A DNA stretch of 43,329 bases from Herbinix sp. (GCA_028691795.1 JAQUYQ010000004.1:4110-47438), one strand, 5' to 3'; counted from the stretch's first letter, positions 17,546 through 25,994 are shown. Program-made: numbers and translations. Notes: generated by a model from the sequence alone, not told the origin.

Positions 17546-18643
17546 ATGAATAAAACAGGATTAAATTCGATGAATAAATTTAATAAAAGTACAATCAATA
17601 ATATTATAACAATTGCATTAATAATAGTAGTTTATGTAATTTGCCAAATTTTAATATCTACCGGAGTTATGTCAAATCTCTTACAAGGCTTATTGGTTCC
17701 GATTTGCTACTATTCCATACTTGCGGTATCACTGAATCTGACGGTTGGTATTCTGGGAGAATTAAGTCTTGGTCATGCAGGCTTTATGTGTATCGGAGCA
17801 TTTACAGGAGCATTCTTTTCGAAATGTACGGCAACTATATTACCGAATGTATTCCTTCGTTTTACATTAGCTATTATCATTGGTGCTTTATCAGCAGCAT
17901 TACTTGGTGCACTGATAGGAGTTGCAGTATTACGTCTGCGTGGTGATTATTTAGCAATTGTTACACTTGCTTTTGGCGAAATTATAAAGAACGTAATAAA
18001 CGTTTTATATATTGGGCTTGATAGTAAGGGTTTTCACTTCTCTATGAAAGATACAGTTTCATTAAATCTTCTGGATGATGGTCAGGTTATTTTAAAAGGT
18101 GCTCAAGGAATTTCAGGAACACCTCAGAACACAAGTTTTACAATTGCTGTGCTTTTACTTATTATAACATATCTGCTAATTTCGAATTTAATTCATTCCC
18201 GTTCCGGACGGGCTATTATGGCAATTAGAGATAACCGTATAGCGGCTGAATCGGTTGGTATTGATATCACAAAGTTTAAATTACTGGCATTTTCTATTTC
18301 GGCAGCAATGGCAGGTGTAGCAGGCGTATTATATTCCCATAATATATCAAGCTTAACTGCAACTCCTAAGAACTTTGGCTATAATCAGTCTATTATGATT
18401 CTGGTATTTGTTGTACTTGGCGGAATGGGTAATATCAGAGGCTCAATTATTGCAGCAGCTGTATTGACGCTTTTACCGGAGTATCTGCGTTTTATGCAGG
18501 ATTACCGTATGTTGATTTATGCGATTGTATTGATTGTAATGATGATCTTCAATTGGAATCCAACTTGTGTTACTTGGCGTAAAAATCATCCAATTAAGGG
18601 GATTTTTAGTTTGTTATCAAATAAGACGAAGAAGGAGGCTTAA
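17546..18643 (+). CDS. livM: Branched-chain amino acid ABC transporter permease LivM
   Basis: A 365-residue permease with about nine or ten membrane helices. Family motifs include SLNLTVGILGELSLGHAGF, VAVLRLRGDYLAIVTLAFGE and the late cytoplasmic coupling segment GRAIMAIRDNRIAAESVGI, which contacts the ATPases. GTG codons at 17537 and 17540 are possible starts immediately after livH, but ATG 17546 is preceded by GGTGGTGG and gives the usual N-terminus, so I use it. It is followed by livG with only four bases between stop and next start. Confidence 0.93.
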   Translation: MNKTGLNSMNKFNKSTINNIITIALIIVVYVICQILISTGVMSNLLQGLLVPICYYSILAVSLNLTVGILGELSLGHAGFMCIGAFTGAFFSKCTATILPNVFLRFTLAIIIGALSAALLGALIGVAVLRLRGDYLAIVTLAFGEIIKNVINVLYIGLDSKGFHFSMKDTVSLNLLDDGQVILKGAQGISGTPQNTSFTIAVLLLIITYLLISNLIHSRSGRAIMAIRDNRIAAESVGIDITKFKLLAFSISAAMAGVAGVLYSHNISSLTATPKNFGYNQSIMILVFVVLGGMGNIRGSIIAAAVLTLLPEYLRFMQDYRMLIYAIVLIVMMIFNWNPTCVTWRKNHPIKGIFSLLSNKTKKEA

Positions 18644-18647
18644 AGTT

Positions 18648-19406
18648 ATGGCAATGTTATCAGTAAATAATTTGGGCATCTCCTTTGGCGGATTGCGAGC
18701 GGTTGATTCCTTTAACATTACAATAGAAAAAGGCGAATTGTATGGACTAATCGGACCAAACGGAGCAGGTAAGACAACAGCCTTCAACCTTTTGACTGGG
18801 GTATATAAGCCGGATACCGGACGTGTTTTACTTGACGATGTGAATATTACAGGACTTAGTACGATTGAGATTAATAAGGCTGGCGTTGCAAGAACCTTCC
18901 AAAATATCCGTCTGTTTCGGAACATGTCAGTACTAGATAATGTAAAGATTGGTCTTCATAATAACTATAAATATTCGACTACTTCAGGAATACTTCGATT
19001 ACCGACATTTTTTAAGACAGAAAGACAGATGAATGAAAGTGCATTTGATATTCTCAAAGTCTTTGGTCTTGATAAAGAAGCAAATTTTCTTTCTGCGAAT
19101 CTTCCATATGGTAAACAGAGAAAGCTGGAGATTGCAAGGGCACTTGCAACAAATCCGAAGCTGTTACTGCTTGACGAACCTGCAGCAGGTATGAATCCGG
19201 CAGAAACCGATGAACTGATGGAAACGATTACTTTAATCAGGAATAAATATAATGTAACAATTCTGTTGATCGAACATGATATGAAGCTGGTTGCAGGCAT
19301 CTGCGAGAAGATTTTTGTATTAAATTTTGGTCAGCAGCTAGCGAATGGATTGCCGAGTGATGTACTTAATAATCCGGAGGTAATTAAAGCGTATCTTGGT
19401 GAATAA
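18648..19406 (+). CDS. livG: Branched-chain amino acid ABC transporter ATPase LivG
   Basis: A 252-residue cytosolic ATPase. Walker A GPNGAGKT is at 36-43; the Q-loop is at ARTFQNIRLFRNMSVLDNV; the signature region is the LivG-typical LPYGKQRKLEIARAL rather than LSGGQ; Walker B is LLLLDEPAAGMNP; the switch His is in IEHDM. The start ATG 18648 is supported by AAGGAGG at 18632-18638; upstream in-frame codons overlap livM and are rejected. It pairs with LivF, encoded about 160 bases downstream. Confidence 0.94.
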   Translation: MAMLSVNNLGISFGGLRAVDSFNITIEKGELYGLIGPNGAGKTTAFNLLTGVYKPDTGRVLLDDVNITGLSTIEINKAGVARTFQNIRLFRNMSVLDNVKIGLHNNYKYSTTSGILRLPTFFKTERQMNESAFDILKVFGLDKEANFLSANLPYGKQRKLEIARALATNPKLLLLDEPAAGMNPAETDELMETITLIRNKYNVTILLIEHDMKLVAGICEKIFVLNFGQQLANGLPSDVLNNPEVIKAYLGE

Positions 19407-19464
19407 ATTTGTCGAAGAGTAATTACTTGTCATAGGTAATATAAAAGATACAGTTATAAAAAAT

Positions 19465-19557
19465 AAGGAAGAAATTCCTTAATACTGAGGAAGACCTCCA
19501 CAAAGTAAAGGGGGAACCTTAGAAAAGTAAGGGGGTCAAACCTCCAATAGCAAGGAG
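19465..19557 (+). promoter_or_regulatory. Ladder of four SD-like mini-hairpins before livF
   Basis: The 161-base gap between livG and livF holds four successive purine/pyrimidine hairpins: AAGGAA/TTCCTT (19465-19480), GAGG/CCTC (19487-19498), AAGG/CCTT (19508-19520) and GGGGG/CCTCC (19531-19545, one G-U pair). The true ribosome binding site AAGGAG follows at 19552-19557. Each hairpin joins an SD-like run to its complement, echoing the repeats before clpX and tagD. It might set livF translation relative to the rest of the transporter. No terminator or promoter is evident. Confidence 0.6.
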
Positions 19558-19567
19558 AATTAATGAT

Positions 19568-20278
19568 ATGGCCATGCTGGAAATTAAGAATTTACAGGTT
19601 TATTATGGAGTGATTCAAGCAATTAAAGATGTTTCTTTTGAGGTAAATGAAGGAGAAGTCATCGCATTAATTGGTGCGAACGGTGCCGGAAAAACAACAA
19701 TACTGCAGACAATTACCGGATTAATTACAGCAAAAAACGGAGCGGTTATGTATGAAGGAACAGATCTTCAGAAGATACCGGCGCATAAGATTGTATCCCT
19801 TGGAATTGCGCATGTACCGGAAGGAAGACGAGTGTTTTCTCAGCTGACAGTATATGATAATCTATTAATGGGAGCCTATACTCGTAAGGATCAAACTGAA
19901 ATTGCCGCTTCACTCGAGAATATTTATAAGAGATTCCCAAGACTGCAAGAACGTAAAGGACAGCTTGCAGGAACCTTGAGCGGTGGTGAACAGCAGATGC
20001 TGGCTATGGGACGTGCATTAATGTCTCATCCTAAGATCATATTGATGGATGAACCTTCCATGGGTCTCTCGCCTATATTAGTAGAAGAAATATTTAATAT
20101 CATAAAGAGTATCAGTAAAAGTGGTACAACCGTACTGTTAGTAGAACAGAATGCAAAGAAAGCATTGGCAATTGCAGACCGAGCTTATGTTCTGGAAACA
20201 GGAAAAATTGTTCTTGATGGCGATGCCAAAAAATTAATGAACGATGAGTCCGTTAAAAAAGCATATTTAGGAGAATAA
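19568..20278 (+). CDS. livF: Branched-chain amino acid ABC transporter ATPase LivF
   Basis: A 236-residue ATPase and partner of LivG. Walker A GANGAGKT is at 36-43, signature LSGGEQQMLAMGRAL, Walker B IILMDEPSMGLSP and switch region LLVEQNAKKAL, all typical of LivF. The ATG follows AAGGAG by about ten bases. It is separated from livG by an unusual gap full of SD-like hairpins, whereas the other liv junctions are very tight. The stop codon overlaps the first base of a 12-bp perfect hairpin. Confidence 0.94.
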   Translation: MAMLEIKNLQVYYGVIQAIKDVSFEVNEGEVIALIGANGAGKTTILQTITGLITAKNGAVMYEGTDLQKIPAHKIVSLGIAHVPEGRRVFSQLTVYDNLLMGAYTRKDQTEIAASLENIYKRFPRLQERKGQLAGTLSGGEQQMLAMGRALMSHPKIILMDEPSMGLSPILVEEIFNIIKSISKSGTTVLLVEQNAKKALAIADRAYVLETGKIVLDGDAKKLMNDESVKKAYLGE

Positions 20279-20305
20279 TGTGAATTATGCAAGCATAATT
20301 CACAT
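20278..20305 (+). repeat. 12-bp perfect hairpin after livF
   Basis: ATGTGAATTATG (20278-20289), a CAAG loop, and CATAATTCACAT (20294-20305). No T-run follows, so it is not a classical terminator. A relative with arms GTGTGAATTA/TAATTCACAC occurs upstream of rpoD (32128-32156), suggesting a second palindromic family or an mRNA-stability element. Confidence 0.65.
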
Positions 20306-20344
20306 TCGACTTTTGAGCTGCCTGACGGCAAAATGGAGGTTAAT

Positions 20345-20965
20345 ATGAGTAAATATGTCATTACAATTTCAAGAGGATATGGCAGCGGTGGTCGGACAAT
20401 TGGTAAAATGTTATCAGAACAATTGGGAATACCCTATTATGACAGAGATCTTCTTCGATTAGCATCGGATGACAGCGGTATTAATGAGCAATTATTTGCA
20501 AAAGCGGATGAAAAGCTGAAGAAAAGTCTGCTGTTTAATATAGCAAGTAATGTCTATAAGGGAGAGATTATTCCTCCGGACAGCGATGAGTTTGTTTCCA
20601 ATGACAATCTCTTTAATTATCAGGCAAAAATCATTAAAGAGTTGGCGGATACAGAATCCTGTATCATAATCGGTCGTTGTGCTGATTTTGTATTAAAGGA
20701 TTATGAAAATGTAGTTAGGGTATTTGTCCATGCGCCCCTTGAGGAGTGCATTAATACCTTAGTAACAATGACCAACAAATCGGAAAAAGAAATAGAGAAG
20801 CAGATTGCATCCATAGATAAGCATAGATCAGACTATTACAAATATTATACCGGAAGAAACTGGGAAGACGCCAAGAATTATGATTTGTGTTTGAACAGCA
20901 GCCACCTGGGCTTCCAAAAGTGTGTGGATATTGTAAAAGCTTATTTGGATATCCGATTTAATTAA
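20345..20965 (+). CDS. Cytidylate kinase-like family protein
   Basis: A 206-residue soluble protein of the cytidylate-kinase-like family. The N-terminal P-loop variant ISRGYGSGGRTIG (residues 8-20) and the following IPYYDRDLL match that family, and IIIGRCADFVL in the middle is typical. ATG 20345 is chosen because GGAGG (20336-20340 region) precedes it; the in-frame ATG at 20333 overlaps that site. The sequence differs from canonical Cmk and the exact substrate is unknown. It lies 66 bases after livF across a 12-bp hairpin and is followed by a strong terminator, so it may be the last gene of the liv transcript. Confidence 0.8.
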   Translation: MSKYVITISRGYGSGGRTIGKMLSEQLGIPYYDRDLLRLASDDSGINEQLFAKADEKLKKSLLFNIASNVYKGEIIPPDSDEFVSNDNLFNYQAKIIKELADTESCIIIGRCADFVLKDYENVVRVFVHAPLEECINTLVTMTNKSEKEIEKQIASIDKHRSDYYKYYTGRNWEDAKNYDLCLNSSHLGFQKCVDIVKAYLDIRFN

Positions 20966-21012
20966 ATTATAACTACTTAGATTTAAGTGAATTATACACA
21001 TAGATATTAAGA

Positions 21013-21068
21013 AGAATAGGGTGTAAGTTTCAAAATTTCAATTAGAAACTTGCATCCTATTCTTTTAT
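21013..21068 (+). terminator. Intrinsic terminator after the cytidylate-kinase-like gene
   Basis: A long stem of about 19 bp: AGAATAGG (21013-21020) plus TGTAAGTTTC pair with GAAACTTGCA and CCTATTCT (21056-21063), followed by TTTTATAG. A 9-bp unit CTTTTATAG is repeated three times just after (21062-21088). The rest of this 390-base gap is AT-rich; a TATAAT at 21219 could serve the next gene, but its -35 is poor. Confidence 0.9.
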
Positions 21069-21355
21069 AGCTTTTATAGCTTTTATAGAATTATGCATAG
21101 AGATACGTTAAGATCATTAAGTAGGAAATAAAAATACTTTAATATCTAATGTTTTAAAATGCTTTTAAAATTACAGAAACTATTACAAAATATGGTAGAT
21201 TAATATAATCATCTAGGGTATAATTCTATAAGTGATAAAAAGTAATAATATTGAAACGATACGAGCATTTCAATCCATATACTACAGAGATATATGTAGT
21301 AGCAAATATAAAAAGTACTGATAAATCGGTACTTGACTTAAAGAGAAGGAATAAG

Positions 21356-21751
21356 ATGAAAAATTATAAAATAGCCTCGATGCTTATTATAATACATGGT
21401 GGAATTATGGAATTAGGTGGATGCCTCACGTTGATTCCAATATTATTAGTAGGAAATGATAAGCTGAATATCGGACAATATTTTTCATTTATAGTACCTT
21501 ACTTTCAAGATAACTTATATTTGATGATAGTAATGGGAGGCTTCTTTGGATGTATGAGATTAATAGGAGCAGTCGGATTACTAAAAAATAGGATGTAGGG
21601 GATGGTATTATCAATCATAAATTGTATTGTGACAATGGCAATAATGATTTTTATGCTTCCGGCAGGAATTATGGATGGAATTTTGGCATGTACAGCATTA
21701 GTACTAATTTTAATACAATACTATGGAACAAAGAGAATAAATGATATATAA
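21356..21751 (+). pseudogene. Small four-helix membrane protein interrupted by an in-frame TAG
   Basis: ATG 21356, preceded by AGAAGGA, opens an 80-residue hydrophobic protein (MKNYKIASMLIIIHGGIMEL onward) that ends at TAG 21596-21598. The same frame continues with GGG, ATG (21602) and a further hydrophobic segment (MVLSIINCIVTMAIMIF, then ACTALVLILIQYYG) to TAA 21749-21751. Read through, the product has 131 positions and about four membrane helices. A Trp codon TGG changed to TAG is the simplest explanation: the downstream part has no spaced ribosome binding site and the hydrophobic pattern is continuous. It could instead be a genuine pair of tiny membrane proteins or a readthrough stop. The family function is not recognised. 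Confidence 0.68.
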
Positions 21752-21835
21752 AAACACGTCATCATTAAACCGTTTATAGATACATCCTCAGAAAACATCT
21801 AGCATCATTAATTATGTAGAAATAATCCAAAGACA

Positions 21836-22130
21836 GGTTGCTGACAGAAAGGACGGGAATTGGATGCTGTTTGGAAAGCATATGCAGGTTACGTGCAATT
21901 CTTAGATGCCGAGTGAACGATCAAATCAGACGTGCGATAATTCGCACGAGTGCAAACTGTTTGACGAAGGTAAAGAAGGAAAAAGCTACTGCGTAGGTTT
22001 TTCCTTCTTTACCTGAGGAGTTTTTGCACGTTCTGATTGTTTTAAGTGAGCGAGGCGTCTTAGAAGTGCTAGTAATCTGCACTTAGCTTTTCCAAACAAC
22101 ATTCAATGAACGGAATTTCTGCCAGCAACC
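21836..22130. repeat. 295-bp foldback element A (nested imperfect palindrome)
   Basis: Almost the whole 295 bases form one long imperfect hairpin. The ends are GGTTGCTGACAGAAA (21836-21850) and TTTCTGCCAGCAACC (22116-22130). Intermediate arms match, for example TGTTTGGAAA with TTTCCAAACA, and TTCTTAGATGCC with GGCGTCTTAGAA. The centre is a perfect hairpin GGTAAAGAAGGAAAAA / TTTTTCCTTCTTTACC around 21969-22013. A side hairpin CGTGCGA/TCGCACG is at 21931-21948. No open reading frame or clear target-site duplication is visible. It may be a structured RNA gene or a non-autonomous foldback (MITE-like) element. Confidence 0.8.
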
Positions 22131-22196
22131 GTTCCTAGGATAATGCTGTTCGAATTCAGTTTAAGATTTTATCTTCGCGCTTTAATCACAAAGTTA

Positions 22197-22225
22197 TTGA
22201 TATGAATACAATTATATGATATACT
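22197..22225 (+). promoter_or_regulatory. Sigma-A-type promoter of the aminotransferase gene
   Basis: TTGATA (22197-22202), 17 bases, TATACT (22220-22225), about 40 bases upstream of the start codon at 22267. It lies just downstream of foldback element A, so element A would not be part of this transcript. Confidence 0.6.
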
Positions 22226-22266
22226 TTACACCAAAATTGGCACTTTGTAGAGAAAAGAGGGTTAAA

Positions 22267-23454
22267 ATGATTTCAGATAAAATGAGTGGATTAGCTAAAA
22301 ACAGCTCTGTAATCAGAGCTATGTTTGAAGAAGGAAAGCGACTGGCAGGTATTTACGGTGCAGAGAATGTATATGATTTCAGCTTAGGAAATCCAAGTGT
22401 GGAACCACCTATTCAGATTAAAGAAGCACTTCTTCAGGTAATTAACGAGGAAAGTCCAACCCTGGTACATGGATATATGAATAACTCGGGCTATGAAGAT
22501 GTAAGAGAACAAATAGCTGCATCCATAAATCGTAATTTCAGCACATCATTTCATTCGGATAATATAGTTATGACCGTTGGTGCTGCAGGAGGATTAAATG
22601 TAATCTTAAAAACTTTCCTTAATCCAGGTGATGAAGTAGTTGTTTTTGCACCATTTTTCGGCGAATACAGGAACTATGTCAGTAACTTTGATGGACAGTT
22701 GGTTGTAGTATCACCGAATACGATAGATTTTCAACCGAACTTAGTGGAATTTGAAAAGAAAATTACTCAAAAGACGAAAGCGGTGATTGTAAATACGCCA
22801 AATAATCCAACAGGTGTAGTATATTCAGAAAAAACCATTCAAGATCTCGCAGATATATTAAACAAAAAACAAAAGGAATTTGGCAGTTCCATTTACCTGA
22901 TATCGGACGAACCCTACCGTGAATTAGCTTATGATGGAGTAGAGGTTCCCTACCTTACCAAATATTATGATAATACAATTGTTGGCTACTCCTTCAGTAA
23001 GTCACTTTCCCTTCCTGGTGAAAGAATTGGTTATCTGGTAATACCAAATGAGGTTGATGATTTTGAAGAAGTGATTCAGGCAGCAAATGTTGCAAATCGT
23101 ATTCTTGGTTATGTTAATGCCCCTTCCCTTATTCAGAGAGCTGTTGCAAAATGTGTTGATGCAAAAGTAGAAGTTGAAATTTACAATCGTAATAGGGAAT
23201 TATTATATAATAACTTAGTGACCTACGGCTATCAATGTGTGAAGCCTCAGGGTGCTTTCTACCTCTTTATCAAAGCATTGGAGGAGGATGACAAAGCATT
23301 TGCAAACAAAGCAAAGGAACATAATCTTCTGATTGTGCCAGGTTCTGCCTTTGGTTGCCCGGGATATTGCCGGATTGCATACTGTGTGGATTATAATATG
23401 ATTGAGAGATCACTTCCTAAGTTTGAGAAATTAGCCAAAGAATACGGATTATAA
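22267..23454 (+). CDS. Class I/II PLP aminotransferase (aspartate aminotransferase-like)
   Basis: A 395-residue fold-type I aminotransferase. The PLP Schiff-base lysine is Lys 245 in SFSKSLSLPGERIGY; VNTPNNPTGV carries the conserved Asn that contacts the cofactor ring; ISDEPYREL carries the Asp/Tyr pair. The start ATG 22267 follows AAGAGGG; the in-frame ATG at 22216 overlaps the -10 of the predicted promoter and is rejected. It is the first of two aminotransferase genes in tandem. Substrate is probably aspartate or another amino acid with 2-oxoglutarate; the exact specificity is not decidable here. Confidence 0.9.
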   Translation: MISDKMSGLAKNSSVIRAMFEEGKRLAGIYGAENVYDFSLGNPSVEPPIQIKEALLQVINEESPTLVHGYMNNSGYEDVREQIAASINRNFSTSFHSDNIVMTVGAAGGLNVILKTFLNPGDEVVVFAPFFGEYRNYVSNFDGQLVVVSPNTIDFQPNLVEFEKKITQKTKAVIVNTPNNPTGVVYSEKTIQDLADILNKKQKEFGSSIYLISDEPYRELAYDGVEVPYLTKYYDNTIVGYSFSKSLSLPGERIGYLVIPNEVDDFEEVIQAANVANRILGYVNAPSLIQRAVAKCVDAKVEVEIYNRNRELLYNNLVTYGYQCVKPQGAFYLFIKALEEDDKAFANKAKEHNLLIVPGSAFGCPGYCRIAYCVDYNMIERSLPKFEKLAKEYGL

Positions 23455-23552
23455 AAAGTAATTATAAATACGAAATAATCACAACAATTACTTAATAAAA
23501 CATCATAAAAAGGAGAAGTATCGGCCATAACAGGCGTGATGCAATATAAAAT

Positions 23553-24608
23553 ATGAAGCCATGGGAGAATAACATACGTAAAGTCGTACCCTATGTTCCG
23601 GGTGAACAGCCAAATAAGGCGGGTATGGTTAAATTAAATACCAATGAAAACCCTTACCCACCAGCACCGGGGGTAAAAGAGGTTCTCCAGGGTTTGGATA
23701 CCGATGTACTAAGAAGATATCCTGATCCATCCATTAAACTATTAGTGGAAGAATTGGCTCATTTTTATCATTTGGACAACGATCAGGTATTTGTAGGTGT
23801 TGGCTCGGATGATGTGCTTGCAATAGCTTTTATGACTTTTTTTAATGCAAAGAAGCCAATACTTTTTCCTGACATAACGTATTCCTTTTATCCGGTATGG
23901 TGCGATTTGTTTAGAATACCGTATCAGAAACAACCGCTCGATAACAATTTTAATATCGTGAAAGAGGATTATTATATCGAAAATGGCGGCGTAGTTATTG
24001 CAAATCCCAATGCCCCTACATCAATCTATGAAGAATTATCGGTTATTGAAGATGTTTTACAGCATAATCAGGATGTAATCGTCATAATTGACGAAGCATA
24101 TATTGATTTTGCTGAGAAATCGGCAATCGAGTTGATTTCAAGGTACGATAATTTATTAGTAGTTCAGACCTTTTCAAAATCCAGATCTATGGCGGGTATG
24201 AGAATTGGATATGCTATGGGTAATCCTGCTTTAATCAAAGCATTAAATGATGTGAAATACTCCTTTAATTCCTATACAATGAACCATACAGCAATCATTT
24301 CGGGTGTTGAAGCGGTAAAGAATACCGAATATTTTGAGGAAGGAATTAATAAAATTATTGCTACAAGAGATGTAACAGAGAAGGAGTTAAGGTCTCTTGG
24401 TTTTGCCTTCCCCAAGTCCGGTGCGAATTTTATTTTTGCCTCACATAATAAAATACCTGCAAAAGAGATATTTGAGGCGTTACGAAGCAATAATATCTAT
24501 GTTCGTTACTTTAATTTACCACGTATTGATAATTATTTAAGAATATCAATTGGAACGGATGAAGAAATGATAAAGTTAATAACCTTTTTAAAAAATTATA
24601 TAAAGTGA
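23553..24608 (+). CDS. hisC: Histidinol-phosphate aminotransferase-like protein
   Basis: A 351-residue fold-type I aminotransferase close to HisC. The N-terminus KVVPYVPGEQP and LNTNENPYPP are HisC hallmarks; IANPNAPTS and IIDEAYIDF follow, and the PLP lysine is Lys 209 in TFSKSRSMAGMRIGY. Length matches HisC. No other his gene is adjacent; it may serve His synthesis or act on aromatic amino acids. No good ribosome binding site precedes ATG 23553, whereas AGGAGAAG about 40 bases upstream has no suitable start codon after it, and a stop lies in frame two codons before. Weak initiation is therefore likely. Confidence 0.85.
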   Translation: MKPWENNIRKVVPYVPGEQPNKAGMVKLNTNENPYPPAPGVKEVLQGLDTDVLRRYPDPSIKLLVEELAHFYHLDNDQVFVGVGSDDVLAIAFMTFFNAKKPILFPDITYSFYPVWCDLFRIPYQKQPLDNNFNIVKEDYYIENGGVVIANPNAPTSIYEELSVIEDVLQHNQDVIVIIDEAYIDFAEKSAIELISRYDNLLVVQTFSKSRSMAGMRIGYAMGNPALIKALNDVKYSFNSYTMNHTAIISGVEAVKNTEYFEEGINKIIATRDVTEKELRSLGFAFPKSGANFIFASHNKIPAKEIFEALRSNNIYVRYFNLPRIDNYLRISIGTDEEMIKLITFLKNYIK

Positions 24609-24954
24609 TATTCAGATGAAACTGGGTTGGCAGCTGGATTGACAAAAGATTAACAGCTAGATTGATTAATAAATAAGATGAAACAGCAAGCGAATTCGCT
24701 TGTCATGAACTAACATTATTATGTATAAAAATTGATATATTAATTAATATATGGATTAGATATTAATTAATATATAGATGGGCAAATTAATTGTTGCATT
24801 TATGATATAAGATTAGCACATAGTTTGGCACATATAGATTAACTTATTGATAAAACTTATAGAATGACATGATACGAATTACCCTCTATTTATTATTAAA
24901 TATTTGTTTTATCATATTCCTATACAATTATCCTACAGAAAGGAAATTAATTAC
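24609..24954. other. 346-bp intergenic region rich in small repeats
   Basis: No gene is visible. It contains a 23-base direct repeat with core CAGCTGGATT/CAGCTAGATT (24631 and 24654), an inverted copy of the dispersed palindromic repeat (24671-24709), and two AT palindromes sharing ATATTAATTAATATAT (24737-24752 and 24760-24775, again 23 bases apart) that might be operator sites. A weak promoter-like TTGATA (about 24847) with TGATAC 17 bases later could serve the receiver gene. Confidence 0.55.
24671..24709 (-). repeat. Dispersed palindromic repeat, copy 2 (inverted)
   Basis: On the minus strand this 39-base stretch begins TTCATGACAAG and ends in TTATTT, aligning without gaps to copy 1 at about 70 percent of positions by eye. 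Its centre is the perfect palindrome CAAGCGAATTCGCTTG (24687-24702), so arm changes have been compensated. Confidence 0.6.
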
Positions 24955-25359
24955 ATGAGGGTATTAATTGCTGAAGATGATTTTGCCAGCAGAAAATTTA
25001 TGATGAGATTCTTATCAAAATACGGTGAATGTGATGTAACAGTTGATGGAAATGAAGCCGTAGAAGCATTTAAAATGGCATTGGATTCAGGAGAAGGTTA
25101 TGACCTTATCTGCATGGATGTAATGATGCCTGCTGTTGATGGATTTCAGGCATTAAAACTAATCAGGGAAATTGAAAAGGATTATAATATTCCTGAAGAC
25201 AAAAAAGCAAAGATTATTATGACAACAGCCTTAAGTGAAGGAAAGAATGTAACCAAGGCATTTGAACTGGGGTGTACTGCATATGCAGGAAAACCAATTG
25301 ATCGGGATAAATTTGAAAACGAGTTAAGAAAATTAGAATTGATTGGGAGTAAGGAATGA
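24955..25359 (+). CDS. Stand-alone CheY-like response regulator receiver
   Basis: A 134-residue single receiver domain with no output domain. Acidic pocket residues are Glu 7, Asp 8 and Asp 9; the phospho-acceptor is Asp 55 in CMDVMMPAVDG; the switch Thr is in IIMTTAL (90-91) and the conserved Lys is 113 in AGKPID. ATG 24955 follows AGAAAGGAA; upstream in-frame codons are not needed. The stop overlaps the start of queH by four bases (ATGA). No partner kinase or chemotaxis gene lies nearby, so its input and output are unknown; it may act by protein-protein contact. Confidence 0.9.
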   Translation: MRVLIAEDDFASRKFMMRFLSKYGECDVTVDGNEAVEAFKMALDSGEGYDLICMDVMMPAVDGFQALKLIREIEKDYNIPEDKKAKIIMTTALSEGKNVTKAFELGCTAYAGKPIDRDKFENELRKLELIGSKE

Positions 25360-25994
25360 ATTATCAAAAAGAATTAGATAATTTAATAAATGAGCTTGTA
25401 TTAAAAAAACATCGGCCCAAACTATTTATTCATAGCTGTTGCGCACCTTGCAGCAGCTATGTTTTAGAATATCTGTCTAATTACTTTCAAATCACTGTAT
25501 TTTACTATAATCCGAATATCTATCCGGAGCTTGAATATATTAGGAGAATAGAGGAACAGCAGAATTTGATTAAAGCTATGCCGCTACAATCGGAAGTTCA
25601 ATTTATCCAAGGAGAATACCATCCAGATGATTATTACCTGTCAGTAAAAGGGTTAGAAGAAGAAATAGAAGGTGGAAAACGATGTTTTGTGTGTTATGAG
25701 CTGCGACTTAGAGAAGCTGCAAAACTAGCATCAGCCAAAGGATTTGATTATTTTACAACTACGCTTTCCATCAGTCCCTACAAAAATGCTGAAAAACTAG
25801 GTGAAATCGGTGAGATACTGGCGAAAGAGTATGGGATTTCCTATCTCCCCTCTGATTTTAAGAAGAAAAATGGATATAAGCGCTCGATTGAACTTTCAAA
25901 GGAATATGATTTATATAGGCAGGATTATTGCGGATGTGTTTATTCCAAGCGTGATAGAAAGTTAAAGAATGAAAATCAGCAAATAGAAAGCTAA
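25356..25994 (+). CDS. queH: Epoxyqueuosine reductase QueH
   Basis: A 212-residue iron-sulfur enzyme of the QueH (former DUF208) family that reduces epoxyqueuosine to queuosine at the wobble base of tRNA. Key Cys residues appear in HSCCAPCSSYV (Cys 28, 29 and 32), GGKRCFVCYELRL, and the C-terminal DYCGCVYS, consistent with [4Fe-4S] and redox-active cysteines. FYYNPNIYPELEYIRR and TTTLSISPYKN are typical. It overlaps the receiver gene by ATGA, implying translational coupling. No other queuosine genes are in the window. A strong terminator follows. Confidence 0.92.
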   Translation: MNYQKELDNLINELVLKKHRPKLFIHSCCAPCSSYVLEYLSNYFQITVFYYNPNIYPELEYIRRIEEQQNLIKAMPLQSEVQFIQGEYHPDDYYLSVKGLEEEIEGGKRCFVCYELRLREAAKLASAKGFDYFTTTLSISPYKNAEKLGEIGEILAKEYGISYLPSDFKKKNGYKRSIELSKEYDLYRQDYCGCVYSKRDRKLKNENQQIES

